The notes beneath the pieces were generated by a model, which did not search any database, was not told the DNA's origin, and saw nothing but the letters and a program-made list of their open reading frames with translations. Below are positions 54,496 through 63,878 of a stretch of DNA of 64,000 bases, one piece after another. Position 1 is the first letter of the stretch; each line of letters begins with the position of its first letter. The position numbers and the translations under genes are program-made. Source of the stretch: Ferruginibacter sp. GTDB lineage: Bacteria > Bacteroidota > Bacteroidia > Chitinophagales > Chitinophagaceae. The stretch covers positions 51,857-115,856 of the forward strand of contig JANYGZ010000005.1 in NCBI GenBank assembly GCA_025362235.1. Direction: 5' to 3'.

Positions 54496-54586
54496 TACAA
54501 AAATTGAATTGAAGGTTTGGTTATCGAATATTTTATTTTTACAAAATAACAATTAAACATTTTTATACAACAATTTATTACAATCA

Positions 54587-55123
54587 ATGATCCTTAGCGA
54601 CACAAGAATTTTAGAAGAAATAGCAAGTGGTACCATCAAAATTGAACCTTATACAAGAGATTGCCTTGGAAGCAACAGTTACGATGTGCATTTGGGAAAA
54701 TACCTGGCCACTTATATAGACAAAGAACTTGATGCCAAAAAGCATAATACCATTCACCATTTTGAGATCCCAGACGAAGGGATATTATTGCTGCCTCATG
54801 AATTTTACCTGGGCGTTACAGAAGAGTATACCGAAACACATGCACATGTTCCTTTTTTGGAAGGGAAATCATCTACTGGCCGCCTTGGTATTGATATTCA
54901 TGCAACAGCTGGTAAAGGCGATGTTGGTTTTTGCGGCAACTGGACCCTTGAGATTTCGGTAAAGCAACCTGTAAGGGTGTACAAGGGCATGCCAATCGGG
55001 CAATTAATTTATTTTCCGGTAGATGGAGAAATTGAAGTTAAGTACAACCAGAAAAAGAATGCCAAATACAGCGGGCAGCCGAATAAGCCTGTAGAAAGTA
55101 TGATGTGGAAGAATGAATTTTAA
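54587..55123 (+). CDS. dcd: dCTP deaminase
   Basis: 178 residues, the usual length. MILSDTRILEEIASG, EGKSSTGRLG (92-101), HATAGKGDVGFCGNWTLE (105-122) with the catalytic Glu, and the C-terminal YSGQPNKPVESMMW are family signatures. It deaminates dCTP to dUTP for thymidylate synthesis. The 3' end overlaps the convergent TspO gene by four bases. Confidence 0.96.
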   Translation: MILSDTRILEEIASGTIKIEPYTRDCLGSNSYDVHLGKYLATYIDKELDAKKHNTIHHFEIPDEGILLLPHEFYLGVTEEYTETHAHVPFLEGKSSTGRLGIDIHATAGKGDVGFCGNWTLEISVKQPVRVYKGMPIGQLIYFPVDGEIEVKYNQKKNAKYSGQPNKPVESMMWKNEF

Positions 55124-55578
55124 TTAAGCCGCCAGATATAAAAATTTAAAAGAGAAGCAAAGCTTACCCAAAAAATATACGGTACCAATAACCAGGAAGC
55201 GGTACTGGAAATTTTTCCAAACCATATGATTGTAAGCAATATCATTAACCATAGTGCAATGATATCTGCAAAAGCCCATCCCGGTTGTTTTGCATAAAAG
55301 AAAATAAAAGACCACAAAAAATTAAGCGTTAACTGAACAGCAAATAAAATAATGGCTGTTTGTTTAACCGCTGTGTCGGCTTCAGTTTTCCAGATAAGGT
55401 ATAATGCAATACCCATCATAATATACAGTGCCGTCCAAACCGGTGCAAATAACCAGTTAGGGGGATTAAAAGATGGTTTATTTGCAATAGCATACCAGCC
55501 GTTAACGCCCGATACAGTAAAAAATCCTGCAATACCACCAACAAGTAATGGAATGGCAATTGATATTAATAATTTCAT
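55120..55578 (-). CDS. TspO/MBR-family membrane protein
   Basis: 152 residues and five hydrophobic helices. VSGVNGWYAIANKPSFNPPNWLFAPVWTALYIMMGIALYLIW is the hallmark region, with the proline- and tryptophan-rich loop lining the ligand pocket; LNFLWSFIFFYAKQPGWAFADI and YIFWVSFASLLNFYIWRLN complete it. These proteins bind porphyrins and steroids; the bacterial role is linked to tetrapyrrole and stress handling. Confidence 0.95.
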   Translation of the reverse strand: MKLLISIAIPLLVGGIAGFFTVSGVNGWYAIANKPSFNPPNWLFAPVWTALYIMMGIALYLIWKTEADTAVKQTAIILFAVQLTLNFLWSFIFFYAKQPGWAFADIIALWLMILLTIIWFGKISSTASWLLVPYIFWVSFASLLNFYIWRLN

Positions 55579-55610
55579 AGTCTAAATTTACGAAATACCG
55601 GAATGATAAA

Positions 55611-56690
55611 TTACAGTTCATTGTATTTTTTGTAGTATGCAATTAAAAGCCCCGTAACCTCATCATAGCTTGAAACACCAGATGGTTGCTGGTTGCTTTG
55701 TAAATACTTTCCATACATCCACCTTATTGCGGGTTCAACAGGGTTTTGATGTTTTAGGTAGAAATCGTTTAATACTTCCAAGTCATACTTTACAGATGGC
55801 AACAATTGATGAGCCAATGATTTGGCAGCAGCAGAATCAGCAGAATAAAGACTTCTGTCGGCATATAAAAACAAATCAAGATAAACAGAGTAAAGAAACA
55901 TGCTGTCTTTTGATGCAGAGGCTGCAAGATATCCTACAAAATTGGCCTCTTTTTCTTTTGCATAACCAAGCTGGTGAGCCATTTCGTGGCAGGTTGTATA
56001 AGGTTGCAAAAATTTAGGCACGGTAGTATTTACCTGGGCCTCGCCGGTAAATGGATTATAATAGCCCGTAAACCCAATATAATTTCCCAGCCAGCCCCAT
56101 AATGATGTTTTAACACTTGGGTTATTATATTGTAAAAAACTATATTTTTTACTAACTAAAGAATAGGCCTCTACGGAACGTTTAAAAATTTCCTTGCTTG
56201 ATAATATTACAGCCGGAGCTTTTATAATAGCCGCTTTGCTTTCATTTACTTTTTGTAGCAAAATATTGCTTATAGTTTTTAAATCCTGGGGTGAGTATTT
56301 TTCCATTTTTAAACCTAACTGTACTGCAATACCCTGGCGGTTGTAATTAATGCCCCACAAAATGTTGAATACAATGTAAATAATAAGTAAAACAATAAAA
56401 GTTTTAGATAATTTTTTTAAAAAAACCTGCGATGAAACCTGTTTTTTCAACAAAACTTTCAAACCTTTTATAAGTTTCGATAAAAGCCATATTGCTATAA
56501 TACCATACAAGATATCGCCCAGGCTAAATGACAACAATCCTGTTAACCATCTAAAAAAACTACCAATATAGGTGTATAGGCCAGTAGAATAATACTGCTC
56601 TGTTACAACATCATTGGCTGAAAACAAGCGAATAACAACTGCCAGAACAAATAAGGAACCAACAAAAAACCATTTCTTTTTATACATCAT
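55611..56690 (-). CDS. DUF3810 membrane zinc-metalloprotease-like protein
   Basis: 359 residues. Three hydrophobic helices lie in the first ~115 residues, followed by a soluble domain containing HEMAH at residues 235-239 and a glutamate at 248 as the likely third zinc ligand, in the context TTCHEMAHQLGYAKEKEANFVGYLAA. This is the gluzincin-like arrangement of DUF3810. The family is widespread in Bacteroidota, with no established substrate. Confidence 0.87.
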   Translation of the reverse strand: MMYKKKWFFVGSLFVLAVVIRLFSANDVVTEQYYSTGLYTYIGSFFRWLTGLLSFSLGDILYGIIAIWLLSKLIKGLKVLLKKQVSSQVFLKKLSKTFIVLLIIYIVFNILWGINYNRQGIAVQLGLKMEKYSPQDLKTISNILLQKVNESKAAIIKAPAVILSSKEIFKRSVEAYSLVSKKYSFLQYNNPSVKTSLWGWLGNYIGFTGYYNPFTGEAQVNTTVPKFLQPYTTCHEMAHQLGYAKEKEANFVGYLAASASKDSMFLYSVYLDLFLYADRSLYSADSAAAKSLAHQLLPSVKYDLEVLNDFYLKHQNPVEPAIRWMYGKYLQSNQQPSGVSSYDEVTGLLIAYYKKYNEL

Positions 56691-56805
56691 ACACCTTAAA
56701 AATAAAGAAAAACAAGTGCCACCTAAGTTTTAGTGAATAATTTGATATTAATTGTACAAAATTAACCTAAAAAACCTACCTTTGCCGTCCTTTAAACCTG
56801 AGGTA

Positions 56806-57348
56806 ATGGGAAAAAGAAAGGCAATTGAGATAGCTTTTGTGGGTTTAAAGCCCGGAATTCATGAGTTTACTTTTAAAGTTGAAGACTTGTTCTTTGCAGA
56901 AGCAGCAACAAGGGATTTTGCCAATTGTTCCGCTACTGTTAACTTACAACTGGACAAAAAAAGCAGTTTTATGCTGCTTAAATTTGAGGTGGGAGGAAAG
57001 GCGGATGTAGCGTGTGACAGGTGTGGAAACCAACTGACTAAAGATCTTTGGGATGAGTTTAATATGCTGGTAAAAATGGTGGATAACCCGGAAGAAATGA
57101 ACCAGCAGGAAGAAAATCCGGATGTTTTTTACATTTCTAAAACAGAAAGCCATTTATACCTAAACGATTGGATTTATGAGTTTGTAAGTTTAAGTGTACC
57201 GGTTCAGAAATTGTGCAGTGAAGAGGAATTAGGCGGTCCAAAATGTAATAAAGAAATACTGGAAAAATTGAAAGAGATGGAGGCAAATGATGATGCCAAT
57301 AATGCAAATGCCATCTGGAAGGGATTGGAAAAATTTAAGAAAAAATAA
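56806..57348 (+). CDS. DUF177/YceD-family protein
   Basis: 180 residues from the ATG at 56,806. The next upstream possibility is a TTG at 56,752, but the family normally begins as here (KAIEIAFVGLKPGIHEFTFKVEDLFF). CDRCGNQL and a later Cys pair (KLCSEEELGGPKC) may bind zinc. YceD is linked to 23S rRNA/50S biogenesis and is nearly always upstream of rpmF, as seen here with 41 bases between. Confidence 0.88.
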   Translation: MGKRKAIEIAFVGLKPGIHEFTFKVEDLFFAEAATRDFANCSATVNLQLDKKSSFMLLKFEVGGKADVACDRCGNQLTKDLWDEFNMLVKMVDNPEEMNQQEENPDVFYISKTESHLYLNDWIYEFVSLSVPVQKLCSEEELGGPKCNKEILEKLKEMEANDDANNANAIWKGLEKFKKK

Positions 57349-57389
57349 GCAAAACAATTAATTTATAAAAACAACTAAAATTTACCGAT

Positions 57390-57584
57390 ATGCCAAATCC
57401 GAAACGACGCCATTCGCAGCAACGCAGCGCAAAGAGAAGGACGCATTATAAAGCAAGTGAAACTACGTTAACAGTAGATAAAACTACAGGCGAAACACAT
57501 GTGCGCCATCGTGCACATGTAAGTGAAGGAAAATTATACTACAAAGGACAAGTGGTTGCTGAAAAAGCGCCGCTAAAAGCATAA
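57390..57584 (+). CDS. rpmF: ribosomal protein bL32
   Basis: 64 residues, very basic at the N-terminus (MPNPKRRHSQQRSAKRRTHYKA), with HRAHVSEGKLYYKGQVV at the C-terminus. This copy lacks the zinc-binding CxxC pairs found in other bL32 proteins, as is common in Bacteroidota. It sits in the conserved DUF177-rpmF-plsX order. Confidence 0.97.
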   Translation: MPNPKRRHSQQRSAKRRTHYKASETTLTVDKTTGETHVRHRAHVSEGKLYYKGQVVAEKAPLKA

Positions 57585-57600
57585 TATTTTTCAAATCCTG

Positions 57601-57650
57601 AATTCTAAGTTCTACATTCGATTATTGAATGAGGAACTTAGAATTTTTTA
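57601..57650 (+). terminator. hairpin terminator or attenuator between rpmF and plsX
   Basis: AATTCTAAGTTC (57,601-57,612) pairs with GAACTTAGAATT (57,634-57,645); an inner CATTC/GAATG stem extends it. A short T-run follows. Partial readthrough to plsX, which starts 18 bases after the T-run, would let ribosomal protein and lipid genes be set at different levels. Confidence 0.75.
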
Positions 57651-57667
57651 TTTAATGCATATACACT

Positions 57668-58615
57668 ATGAATATTGCCCTTGATATGATGGGTGGTGAT
57701 TTTGCCCCACTGGAAGCAGTAAAAGGTATTGTATTATTTTTAGACGAAGTTAGTGAAGGTATTTCATTGACACTTATTGGCGACGAAACCATTGTGAAAG
57801 ATTTGATGGCATCTCATGGTATTTCTTCAGCAAATATCACTGTTGTACATGCTTCTCAGGTAATTGAAATGCACGAACATCCTACCAAAGCATTTCGGGA
57901 AAAACAACAATCTTCTATTTCCATTGGATTTAATTTATTGGCATCAGGTAAAACCGATGCATTTATCAGTGCCGGCAATACAGGTGCAATGATGGTGGGC
58001 GCATTGTTCAGCATCAAGGCTATTGAAGGCGTTAGCCGCCCTACAATCGGCGCTTATATGCCAAGAGAAAACGGCACATTGGGTTTGTTGCTGGATGCAG
58101 GTATCAACTCAGATTGTAAACCTGAAAATCTATCGCAATTTGCTACGTTGGGATCATTATATGCAGAGCATATACTTGGTTTTGAAAACCCTAAAGTGGG
58201 GCTTTTAAATATCGGAGAAGAAGAAGGAAAAGGTAACCTGCTGGCACAGGCAGCCTACCCATTATTAAAAGAAAATAAGAACATTAATTTTATAGGTAAT
58301 ATCGAAGGTCGTGATATTTTAATAGATAAAGCAGACGTAATAGTATGCGAAGGCTTTACCGGAAATGTTGTGCTTAAAATGGCTGAAAGCGTTTACGACC
58401 TGGTAAAAAGAAGAGGGTTACACGATGAACATTTTGACCGTTTTAATTTTGAAATATATGGCGGTGTTCCTGTACTGGGTGTAGCTAAACCGGTTATTAT
58501 TGGCCATGGTATATCCCACGCTATTGCTTTTAAAAATATGATTCTGATTGCCAAAAAAATGATTGAAAAAGAACTGATGCAGAAAATGACGGATATCTTT
58601 AAGGCGCAGGCATAA
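57668..58615 (+). CDS. plsX: phosphate acyltransferase
   Basis: 315 residues. PlsX makes acyl-phosphate from acyl-ACP at the membrane surface for phospholipid synthesis. MNIALDMMGGDFAP, EMHEHPTKAFREKQQSSI, SAGNTGAMMVG, LLLDAGINSDCKPENL and FTGNVVLKM are family signatures. The more usual H in GGDHAP is F here. Confidence 0.96.
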   Translation: MNIALDMMGGDFAPLEAVKGIVLFLDEVSEGISLTLIGDETIVKDLMASHGISSANITVVHASQVIEMHEHPTKAFREKQQSSISIGFNLLASGKTDAFISAGNTGAMMVGALFSIKAIEGVSRPTIGAYMPRENGTLGLLLDAGINSDCKPENLSQFATLGSLYAEHILGFENPKVGLLNIGEEEGKGNLLAQAAYPLLKENKNINFIGNIEGRDILIDKADVIVCEGFTGNVVLKMAESVYDLVKRRGLHDEHFDRFNFEIYGGVPVLGVAKPVIIGHGISHAIAFKNMILIAKKMIEKELMQKMTDIFKAQA

Positions 58616-58739
58616 TACCCCAAAATAGATTATCTATATTGATTTTATAATAACTCAATTACAAAATTGTTGTTGGTAATTAAATTTACACAACCTAATA
58701 TGCAAAGCATGATGGCAAAGCATCACTTGTAAAACATTT

Positions 58740-59333
58740 ATGAGACTTCTGATATTTGAATTTTTATTTCTTATTTCTTCCGTTTCGTTTGGACAGACGA
58801 AGCAATACCAAAATCTTTTGGATACTGCTTTTAATAAACGTGGAGGATTGTTTGTTTATTCTATGCCTTTAAAGAATTTTGAACTTGACAAAAGTGAGAT
58901 GTGGCAGTATGCAGAAAACCTTAAAGATTACTCAAATCAAAATCTTGACACAGTAATGTTTTCACAAATCATACAAAACTCAAAAAATGTTGACACAACT
59001 ATTTGGAAAGACAATGAGCTTTCAATTTCTCTACTTGTAAATATCAAGGATGAGGCTGTTTCAAAAAAATATGCCATTCAAAAACTTGGAGTTACAGAAA
59101 AAAAGCAAATTAAGTTCTATAAAAAGTAAATCAATCGTTATAATTCGACTGACAGTTACAATCGAGATATTTATTATTTTTCAAGACCAGTTTTCGATAA
59201 CACTAAAAAGTATGCAATAGTTAAGTGGGATAATGCTCAGGGTGGACTTGGGGGAGGAGGAGGAATTATTTTATATCAGTTACAAGGGGATACTTGGAAA
59301 GAAATGGGAATAGTAATGAACTGGAAGTATTAA
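58740..59333 (+). pseudogene. exported hypothetical protein interrupted by one in-frame TAA
   Basis: From the ATG at 58,740 the frame has a signal peptide (to FGQ, residue 19) and reads to a TAA at 59,127-59,129 (codon 130). The same frame then continues with sensible sequence (INRYNSTDSYNRDIYYFSRPVFDNTKKYAIVKWD, then a Gly-rich strand, GDTWKEMGIVMNWKY) to a second TAA at 59,331-59,333. The YYFSRPVF...YAIV...W phrase is the C-terminal core of a small exported family in this phylum, so the gene once encoded about 197 residues. A CAA to TAA change would explain it. The family function is unknown. Confidence 0.7.
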
Positions 59334-59391
59334 CTATCATCAAGAGGTGCTTTATCAATATTCATAAGGGAGATTTAACTGAAGCACAATT

Positions 59392-60330
59392 TTACAAATT
59401 CTCAAACATATCTTTCGTCATTTTCTCCAGATTAAAATCTTCTTTCCAGTCCCAGTCATTTCTTGCTACACTATCATCAATACTCTGGGGCCAGCTGTTG
59501 GCTATCTGTTGCCTGTAATCGGGTTTATAAGAAATGGAAAATTCAGGAATATGCTTTTTTATTTCAGCAGCAATTTCTTTTGGCGAAAAACTCATTCCCG
59601 AAATATTATAAGAAGTACGGATTTTTATTTTTGCTTCAGGCGCTTCCATTAATTCGATGGTAGCTTTAATGGCATCCGGCATATACATCATGGGCAAATA
59701 CGTATCTTCCTGCAAAAAACACTCGTATTTTTTTTCTTCCAGCGCTTCATGAAATATTTCTACTGCATAATCAGTAGTGCCTCCACCTGGCGCACTTTTG
59801 TAACTTATCAAACCGGGATAACGAATGCTTCTTACATCCAAACCCCATCGTTGGTGATAATAATTACACCAGAATTCGCCGGCATATTTACTGATGCCAT
59901 AGACAGTTATGGGTTCAATAATAGTTTGCTGTGGACAATCTTTTTTTGGGGATGTGGGCCCAAAAACAGCAATAGAACTGGGCCAGTATACCTTGTGCAA
60001 TTTTTCATCCTTTGCAATATCAAGTACGTTCAGCAAACTCTGCATATTTAAGCTCCAGGCAAGATTTGGATTTTTTTCGCCGGTGGCAGAAAGGATCGCT
60101 GCCAGCAAATAAATCTGTGTAATATTTTGCCGTATCACCTGTACGTGCAGCATTTCTTTATTCATTACATCTATGCTTACATAAGGGCCGGTACCTTTTA
60201 GCAAGTCATTTTCTTCTCTCAAGTCACTGGCTACTACATTGGCATTACCGTATATTTTTCTTAATGCTAAAGTCAGCTCAACTCCTATTTGCCCGCTGGC
60301 ACCGATCACTAAAATTTTTTCTCTGATCAT
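59392..60330 (-). CDS. L-threonine 3-dehydrogenase, SDR (epimerase-like) type
   Basis: 312 residues. Rossmann motif GASGQIG at residues 10-16, catalytic Y144-G-I-S-K148, WPSSIAVFGP, VRSIRYPGLIS and GTTDYAVEIFHEAL match the short-chain L-threonine 3-dehydrogenases found in Flavobacterium and relatives rather than a sugar epimerase. It oxidises threonine to 2-amino-3-ketobutyrate with NAD+. The zinc-type TDH is unrelated. The partner 2-amino-3-ketobutyrate CoA ligase is not in the window. Confidence 0.9.
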   Translation of the reverse strand: MIREKILVIGASGQIGVELTLALRKIYGNANVVASDLREENDLLKGTGPYVSIDVMNKEMLHVQVIRQNITQIYLLAAILSATGEKNPNLAWSLNMQSLLNVLDIAKDEKLHKVYWPSSIAVFGPTSPKKDCPQQTIIEPITVYGISKYAGEFWCNYYHQRWGLDVRSIRYPGLISYKSAPGGGTTDYAVEIFHEALEEKKYECFLQEDTYLPMMYMPDAIKATIELMEAPEAKIKIRTSYNISGMSFSPKEIAAEIKKHIPEFSISYKPDYRQQIANSWPQSIDDSVARNDWDWKEDFNLEKMTKDMFENL

Positions 60331-60513
60331 TTTTTACAATCGTTTATTTAAAAACAAATGTAATAAGAAAAACGCTCTGCAACATTTCCGCCTATTGCTC
60401 AAATTAATCCGCCAGTTAATCAATATAGATAGGCGATAGTTATTTATTAAAATATTTTCAGTGCACTATATTTCTGAGAAAGTAAAAAACTAACGATTCC
60501 TAAATATCAAAAC

Positions 60514-61749
60514 ATGAAAAGTTTTTACAAGCAGGCAATGCTGATTTTATTGCTTAGCCTTATAACAAGATGCACAATGGGCCAGGCTAAGCTGGTGGTA
60601 AATGGCGGAGTGATTACCATTACCAACGGGGCTGCACTGGTTATTGATAATCCAGATAATACGGCCATTACTATTATTGGTTCCGGATATATTCAAAGTG
60701 AAGGAATAGATAATAAAATTATATGGAGCATTGGGCCTGGTAATGGAAATACGTATACAGTTCCTTTTGGAAATGCTTCAAACTATTTGCCTTTACAGTT
60801 TAATGCTGCATCAGGAATTGGCGTTAACGGAAAATTTATTTTCAGCACTTATCCCACCTCAACCTGGAAGAACAGTGATTATTTACCGCCAGGCGTAACC
60901 AATGTAAACAATGGCGGTACTGACAATTCTGCCAAACTGATTGATCGTTTCTGGCAGATAAAACCGCAGGGCTACACTACAAAACCAACGCTTACCAACC
61001 TCAGCTTTACTTATTCCGATCTTGAATATGCAGCACCAAACACTATTGCGGAAGGTAATTTATTTGCCCAGCGCTGGAACAACAGCCTGCAAAGCTGGAG
61101 CGATTATGTTCCCACTTCTTCCATCAATACATCCACAAACAGTGTAAACATTGCCAGCATAAACGGCAGCCAGCTTTATGATTGGTGGACACTTGCTGAT
61201 CAAAGCTCGCCCCTGCCCATAACTCTTGTTTACTTTAATGCCGCTGTAAATAATAAGCAGGTAGTTACAAGCTGGCAAACAGTTTTTGAAAATAACAGCA
61301 GCCATTTTGAAGTATGGCGTAGCCAGAATGGCCGACAGTTTGAAAATATTGGAAGCGTTGCAGCAGCAGGCAACAGCAATACCACATTAGATTATACATT
61401 AACAGATGCCAATCCCTATCCAGGTATTTCTTATTACCGTTTGAAGGGCATTGATAAAGATGGGGCCTTTAAATGGTCGTCCATTGAAAAAGTAAACCTT
61501 GATGGGGGGGCAAATATTTTTCTCAGTCCTAACCCTGCTACCAGCTATATCAGCATTAATGCAGGCATGGGAGCCGTAAATAAAAAACCTGTGGCCCGGC
61601 TATATGATGCAAAAGGGAACCTGTTAAAACTATTTACTATAACATCCACTTATCATCGGGTTGATATAGCCGTATTACCAGCGGGTACTTATAACATCAG
61701 CATCAGTTATAATAATGAAATACAAACACTACGCTTCATCAAAAAATAA
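60514..61749 (+). CDS. T9SS cargo protein with type A C-terminal sorting domain
   Basis: 411 residues, signal peptide to MGQ (residue 24). The body has a beta-sandwich of unrecognised function, then SPLPITLVYFNAAVNNKQVVTSWQTVFENNSSHFEVWRSQNGRQF, a fibronectin-like module that commonly precedes T9SS signals. The C-terminal domain (about 330-411) has LSPNPATSYISI, VARLYDAKGNLL, VDIAVLPAGTYNISI and ends FIKK: the standard type A sorting signal. Exported to the surface by T9SS. It is followed after 7 bases by the S74 fibre gene. Confidence 0.85.
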   Translation: MKSFYKQAMLILLLSLITRCTMGQAKLVVNGGVITITNGAALVIDNPDNTAITIIGSGYIQSEGIDNKIIWSIGPGNGNTYTVPFGNASNYLPLQFNAASGIGVNGKFIFSTYPTSTWKNSDYLPPGVTNVNNGGTDNSAKLIDRFWQIKPQGYTTKPTLTNLSFTYSDLEYAAPNTIAEGNLFAQRWNNSLQSWSDYVPTSSINTSTNSVNIASINGSQLYDWWTLADQSSPLPITLVYFNAAVNNKQVVTSWQTVFENNSSHFEVWRSQNGRQFENIGSVAAAGNSNTTLDYTLTDANPYPGISYYRLKGIDKDGAFKWSSIEKVNLDGGANIFLSPNPATSYISINAGMGAVNKKPVARLYDAKGNLLKLFTITSTYHRVDIAVLPAGTYNISISYNNEIQTLRFIKK

Positions 61750-61756
61750 TTTAATT

Positions 61757-63826
61757 ATGAAAAAGTTTTTTATTCTTCTTCTTCTTGCTATCCTGGGTTG
61801 TTCAGCCGGGTTTTCTCAAAACATTGGCATCAATGCAACCGGCACCGCACCTGATGCCAGCGCCATGCTGGATGTGCAAAGTACCACCAAAGGATTGCTG
61901 GCACCTAAAATGACACTGCTGCAACGCAATGCCATCAGCAACCCCGCTACCGGTTTATTAATTTATCAAACCGATGGCACGGCTGGGTTTTATTACAATA
62001 GTGGTACAACAGCAATTCCTGTATGGACTACATTAACCACACCACCTTCGGGTAATAGCTGGGCACTAACCGGCAACAGTAGTACCAACCCTGCCACAAA
62101 TTTTATTGGAACTACCGATAACCAGCCTTTACGTTTGCGGGTAAATAATAAGTGGGCAGGCGAATTAAATGAGTTAACAAAAAATTATTTTATAGGCGAC
62201 AGTGCCGGGGTTTTTACTACCAGCGGTTTAAAAAATACTTCGCTTGGTTCCTATAGTTTATATCGTAATACTATTGGCAATGCGAATACAGCAATGGGTT
62301 CAGAAGCGCTTTATTCAAATACAGCAGGGCTGTACAATACTGCTCTGGGGTCTCAGGCACTTTATTCCAACAATGCAGAAGGCAATACTGCAAACGGATA
62401 CCAGGCACTTTATTCCAACAACCTTGGAACCTACAATGTAGCCAACGGAGTCCAGGCACTTTTTTCCAATACCAGTGGATCTAATAATACTGCCAACGGT
62501 TTCAAGGCTCTTTTTTCTAACAGCAGTGGATCTAATAATGCTGCAAATGGATTCCAGGCACTTTTTTCCAACAGTAGCGGGTCTTCTAATACTGCCAATG
62601 GATATCAGGCACTTTATAATAACACAACAGGCTATAATAATACCGCCAATGGATCTTATTCACTTAACGCTAACACTTCAGGAATCAATAATACGGCTTA
62701 TGGAGCTCAGGCACTTTATTTTAACACTACCGGAATAGGCAATATTGCCAATGGAACAGGGGCACTCTATAATAACACAACAGCATCAGTTAATGTTGCC
62801 ATTGGAAGTTTTTCATTATTCACCCAATCTTTCAGTAATGGCGGGGTTGCCTGGAACAGCAATAATGTTGCAGTTGGCTATAATGCATTGTATTCAAATA
62901 ACCCAACCGCAAATTTTAACGGAAGTAATAACACTGCTATTGGAACAAGTGCTCTTTATAACAACACTTTTGGCACGGCTAACACGGCAACAGGTATGAA
63001 TGCACTTTACAATAATCAAACTGGATACTACAATACTGCTATAGGAAAGGATGCGCTTATCAATAATACTGGCGGATACTACAATACAGCCACCGGCTAT
63101 CAGGCACTATTTAATAATAATGGTAATTACAACACCGCTAATGGATTTCAGGCACTTTACAACAACACTACCGGAGTAGAGAATGTTGCCATTGGAGACG
63201 TAGCACTTTATTATAATACCGGAGGAAGCTTTAACATCGCACTAGGTTATAACAGTGGTATAAACCAAGCCACACCTAATATTTTCAACACTATTGGAAT
63301 TGGTAATAATAATATTTTATGTGCCGCCAGCAACGAGACTTTAATTGGCAATACAAGCATGACATTTATTGGAGGACAAACACCTTGGTTTACCTATGCC
63401 TCTGATAAGCGGGTTAAGAATAATATTAAAGAAGATGTAAAAGGATTGGATTTTATTTTGCGCCTCCATCCGGTAACCTATAACCTCGACATTAAAATGA
63501 TGGCAAAAATTACAGGCAATAAAGAAACCAAAGATTACCCCGGAAAATATGATGTGGAAAAAATTAATCAAAGTGGTTTTTTAGCACAAGAGGTAGAAGT
63601 CGCAGCTAATGAATCGGGATATAATTTCAGCGGGGTAAAAATTCCAAAAAACAGTACAACACTATACTCACTAAGCTATGAAACATTTGTAGTGCCCCTG
63701 GTAAAAGCAATGCAGGAGCAGCAACAAATAATTGATGGGCAACAAAAACAGATCGATGACCTGAAGAATCAGAATAAAAAAATTCTTGCGGCGATCGATC
63801 AACTTATTCAAAGCAAAAACAATTGA
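61757..63826 (+). CDS. cell-surface fibre with 17-residue head repeats and S74 chaperone domain
   Basis: 689 residues from the ATG at 61,757, giving a signal peptide to FSQ (residue 21). Residues ~23-160 form an N-terminal domain (NIGINATGTAPDASAMLDVQSTTKGLLAPKMT, common in Bacteroidota tail-fibre-like proteins). Residues ~160-500 are about 20 copies of a 17-residue unit NTANGYQALYSNTSGSx, like YadA head repeats. An intramolecular-chaperone (peptidase S74) domain with S549 in SDKRVKNNI and GFLAQEVE follows, and the C-terminus is a coiled coil (QQQIIDGQQKQIDDLKNQNKK). A trimeric fibre that may self-cleave is predicted. The gene begins 7 bases after the T9SS cargo gene. Confidence 0.85.
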   Translation: MKKFFILLLLAILGCSAGFSQNIGINATGTAPDASAMLDVQSTTKGLLAPKMTLLQRNAISNPATGLLIYQTDGTAGFYYNSGTTAIPVWTTLTTPPSGNSWALTGNSSTNPATNFIGTTDNQPLRLRVNNKWAGELNELTKNYFIGDSAGVFTTSGLKNTSLGSYSLYRNTIGNANTAMGSEALYSNTAGLYNTALGSQALYSNNAEGNTANGYQALYSNNLGTYNVANGVQALFSNTSGSNNTANGFKALFSNSSGSNNAANGFQALFSNSSGSSNTANGYQALYNNTTGYNNTANGSYSLNANTSGINNTAYGAQALYFNTTGIGNIANGTGALYNNTTASVNVAIGSFSLFTQSFSNGGVAWNSNNVAVGYNALYSNNPTANFNGSNNTAIGTSALYNNTFGTANTATGMNALYNNQTGYYNTAIGKDALINNTGGYYNTATGYQALFNNNGNYNTANGFQALYNNTTGVENVAIGDVALYYNTGGSFNIALGYNSGINQATPNIFNTIGIGNNNILCAASNETLIGNTSMTFIGGQTPWFTYASDKRVKNNIKEDVKGLDFILRLHPVTYNLDIKMMAKITGNKETKDYPGKYDVEKINQSGFLAQEVEVAANESGYNFSGVKIPKNSTTLYSLSYETFVVPLVKAMQEQQQIIDGQQKQIDDLKNQNKKILAAIDQLIQSKNN
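62235..63255 (+). repeat. 51-bp tandem coding repeat array in the fibre gene
   Basis: About 20 diverged copies of a 51-base unit (consensus product NTANGYQALYSNTSGSN). Neighbouring copies at 62,480-62,630 are the most alike, pointing to recent local duplication there. The repeats are in frame throughout, so the copy number can change without breaking the gene. Confidence 0.9.
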
Positions 63827-63878
63827 TAAAGCAACTCATCATTTTCTTAAACCAATACAATAAACTTAAAAAAAAATC

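Noticed and set aside
62235..63255. CRISPR-like array
   Set aside because: The 51-base units are coding, diverged and contiguous, with no unique spacers.
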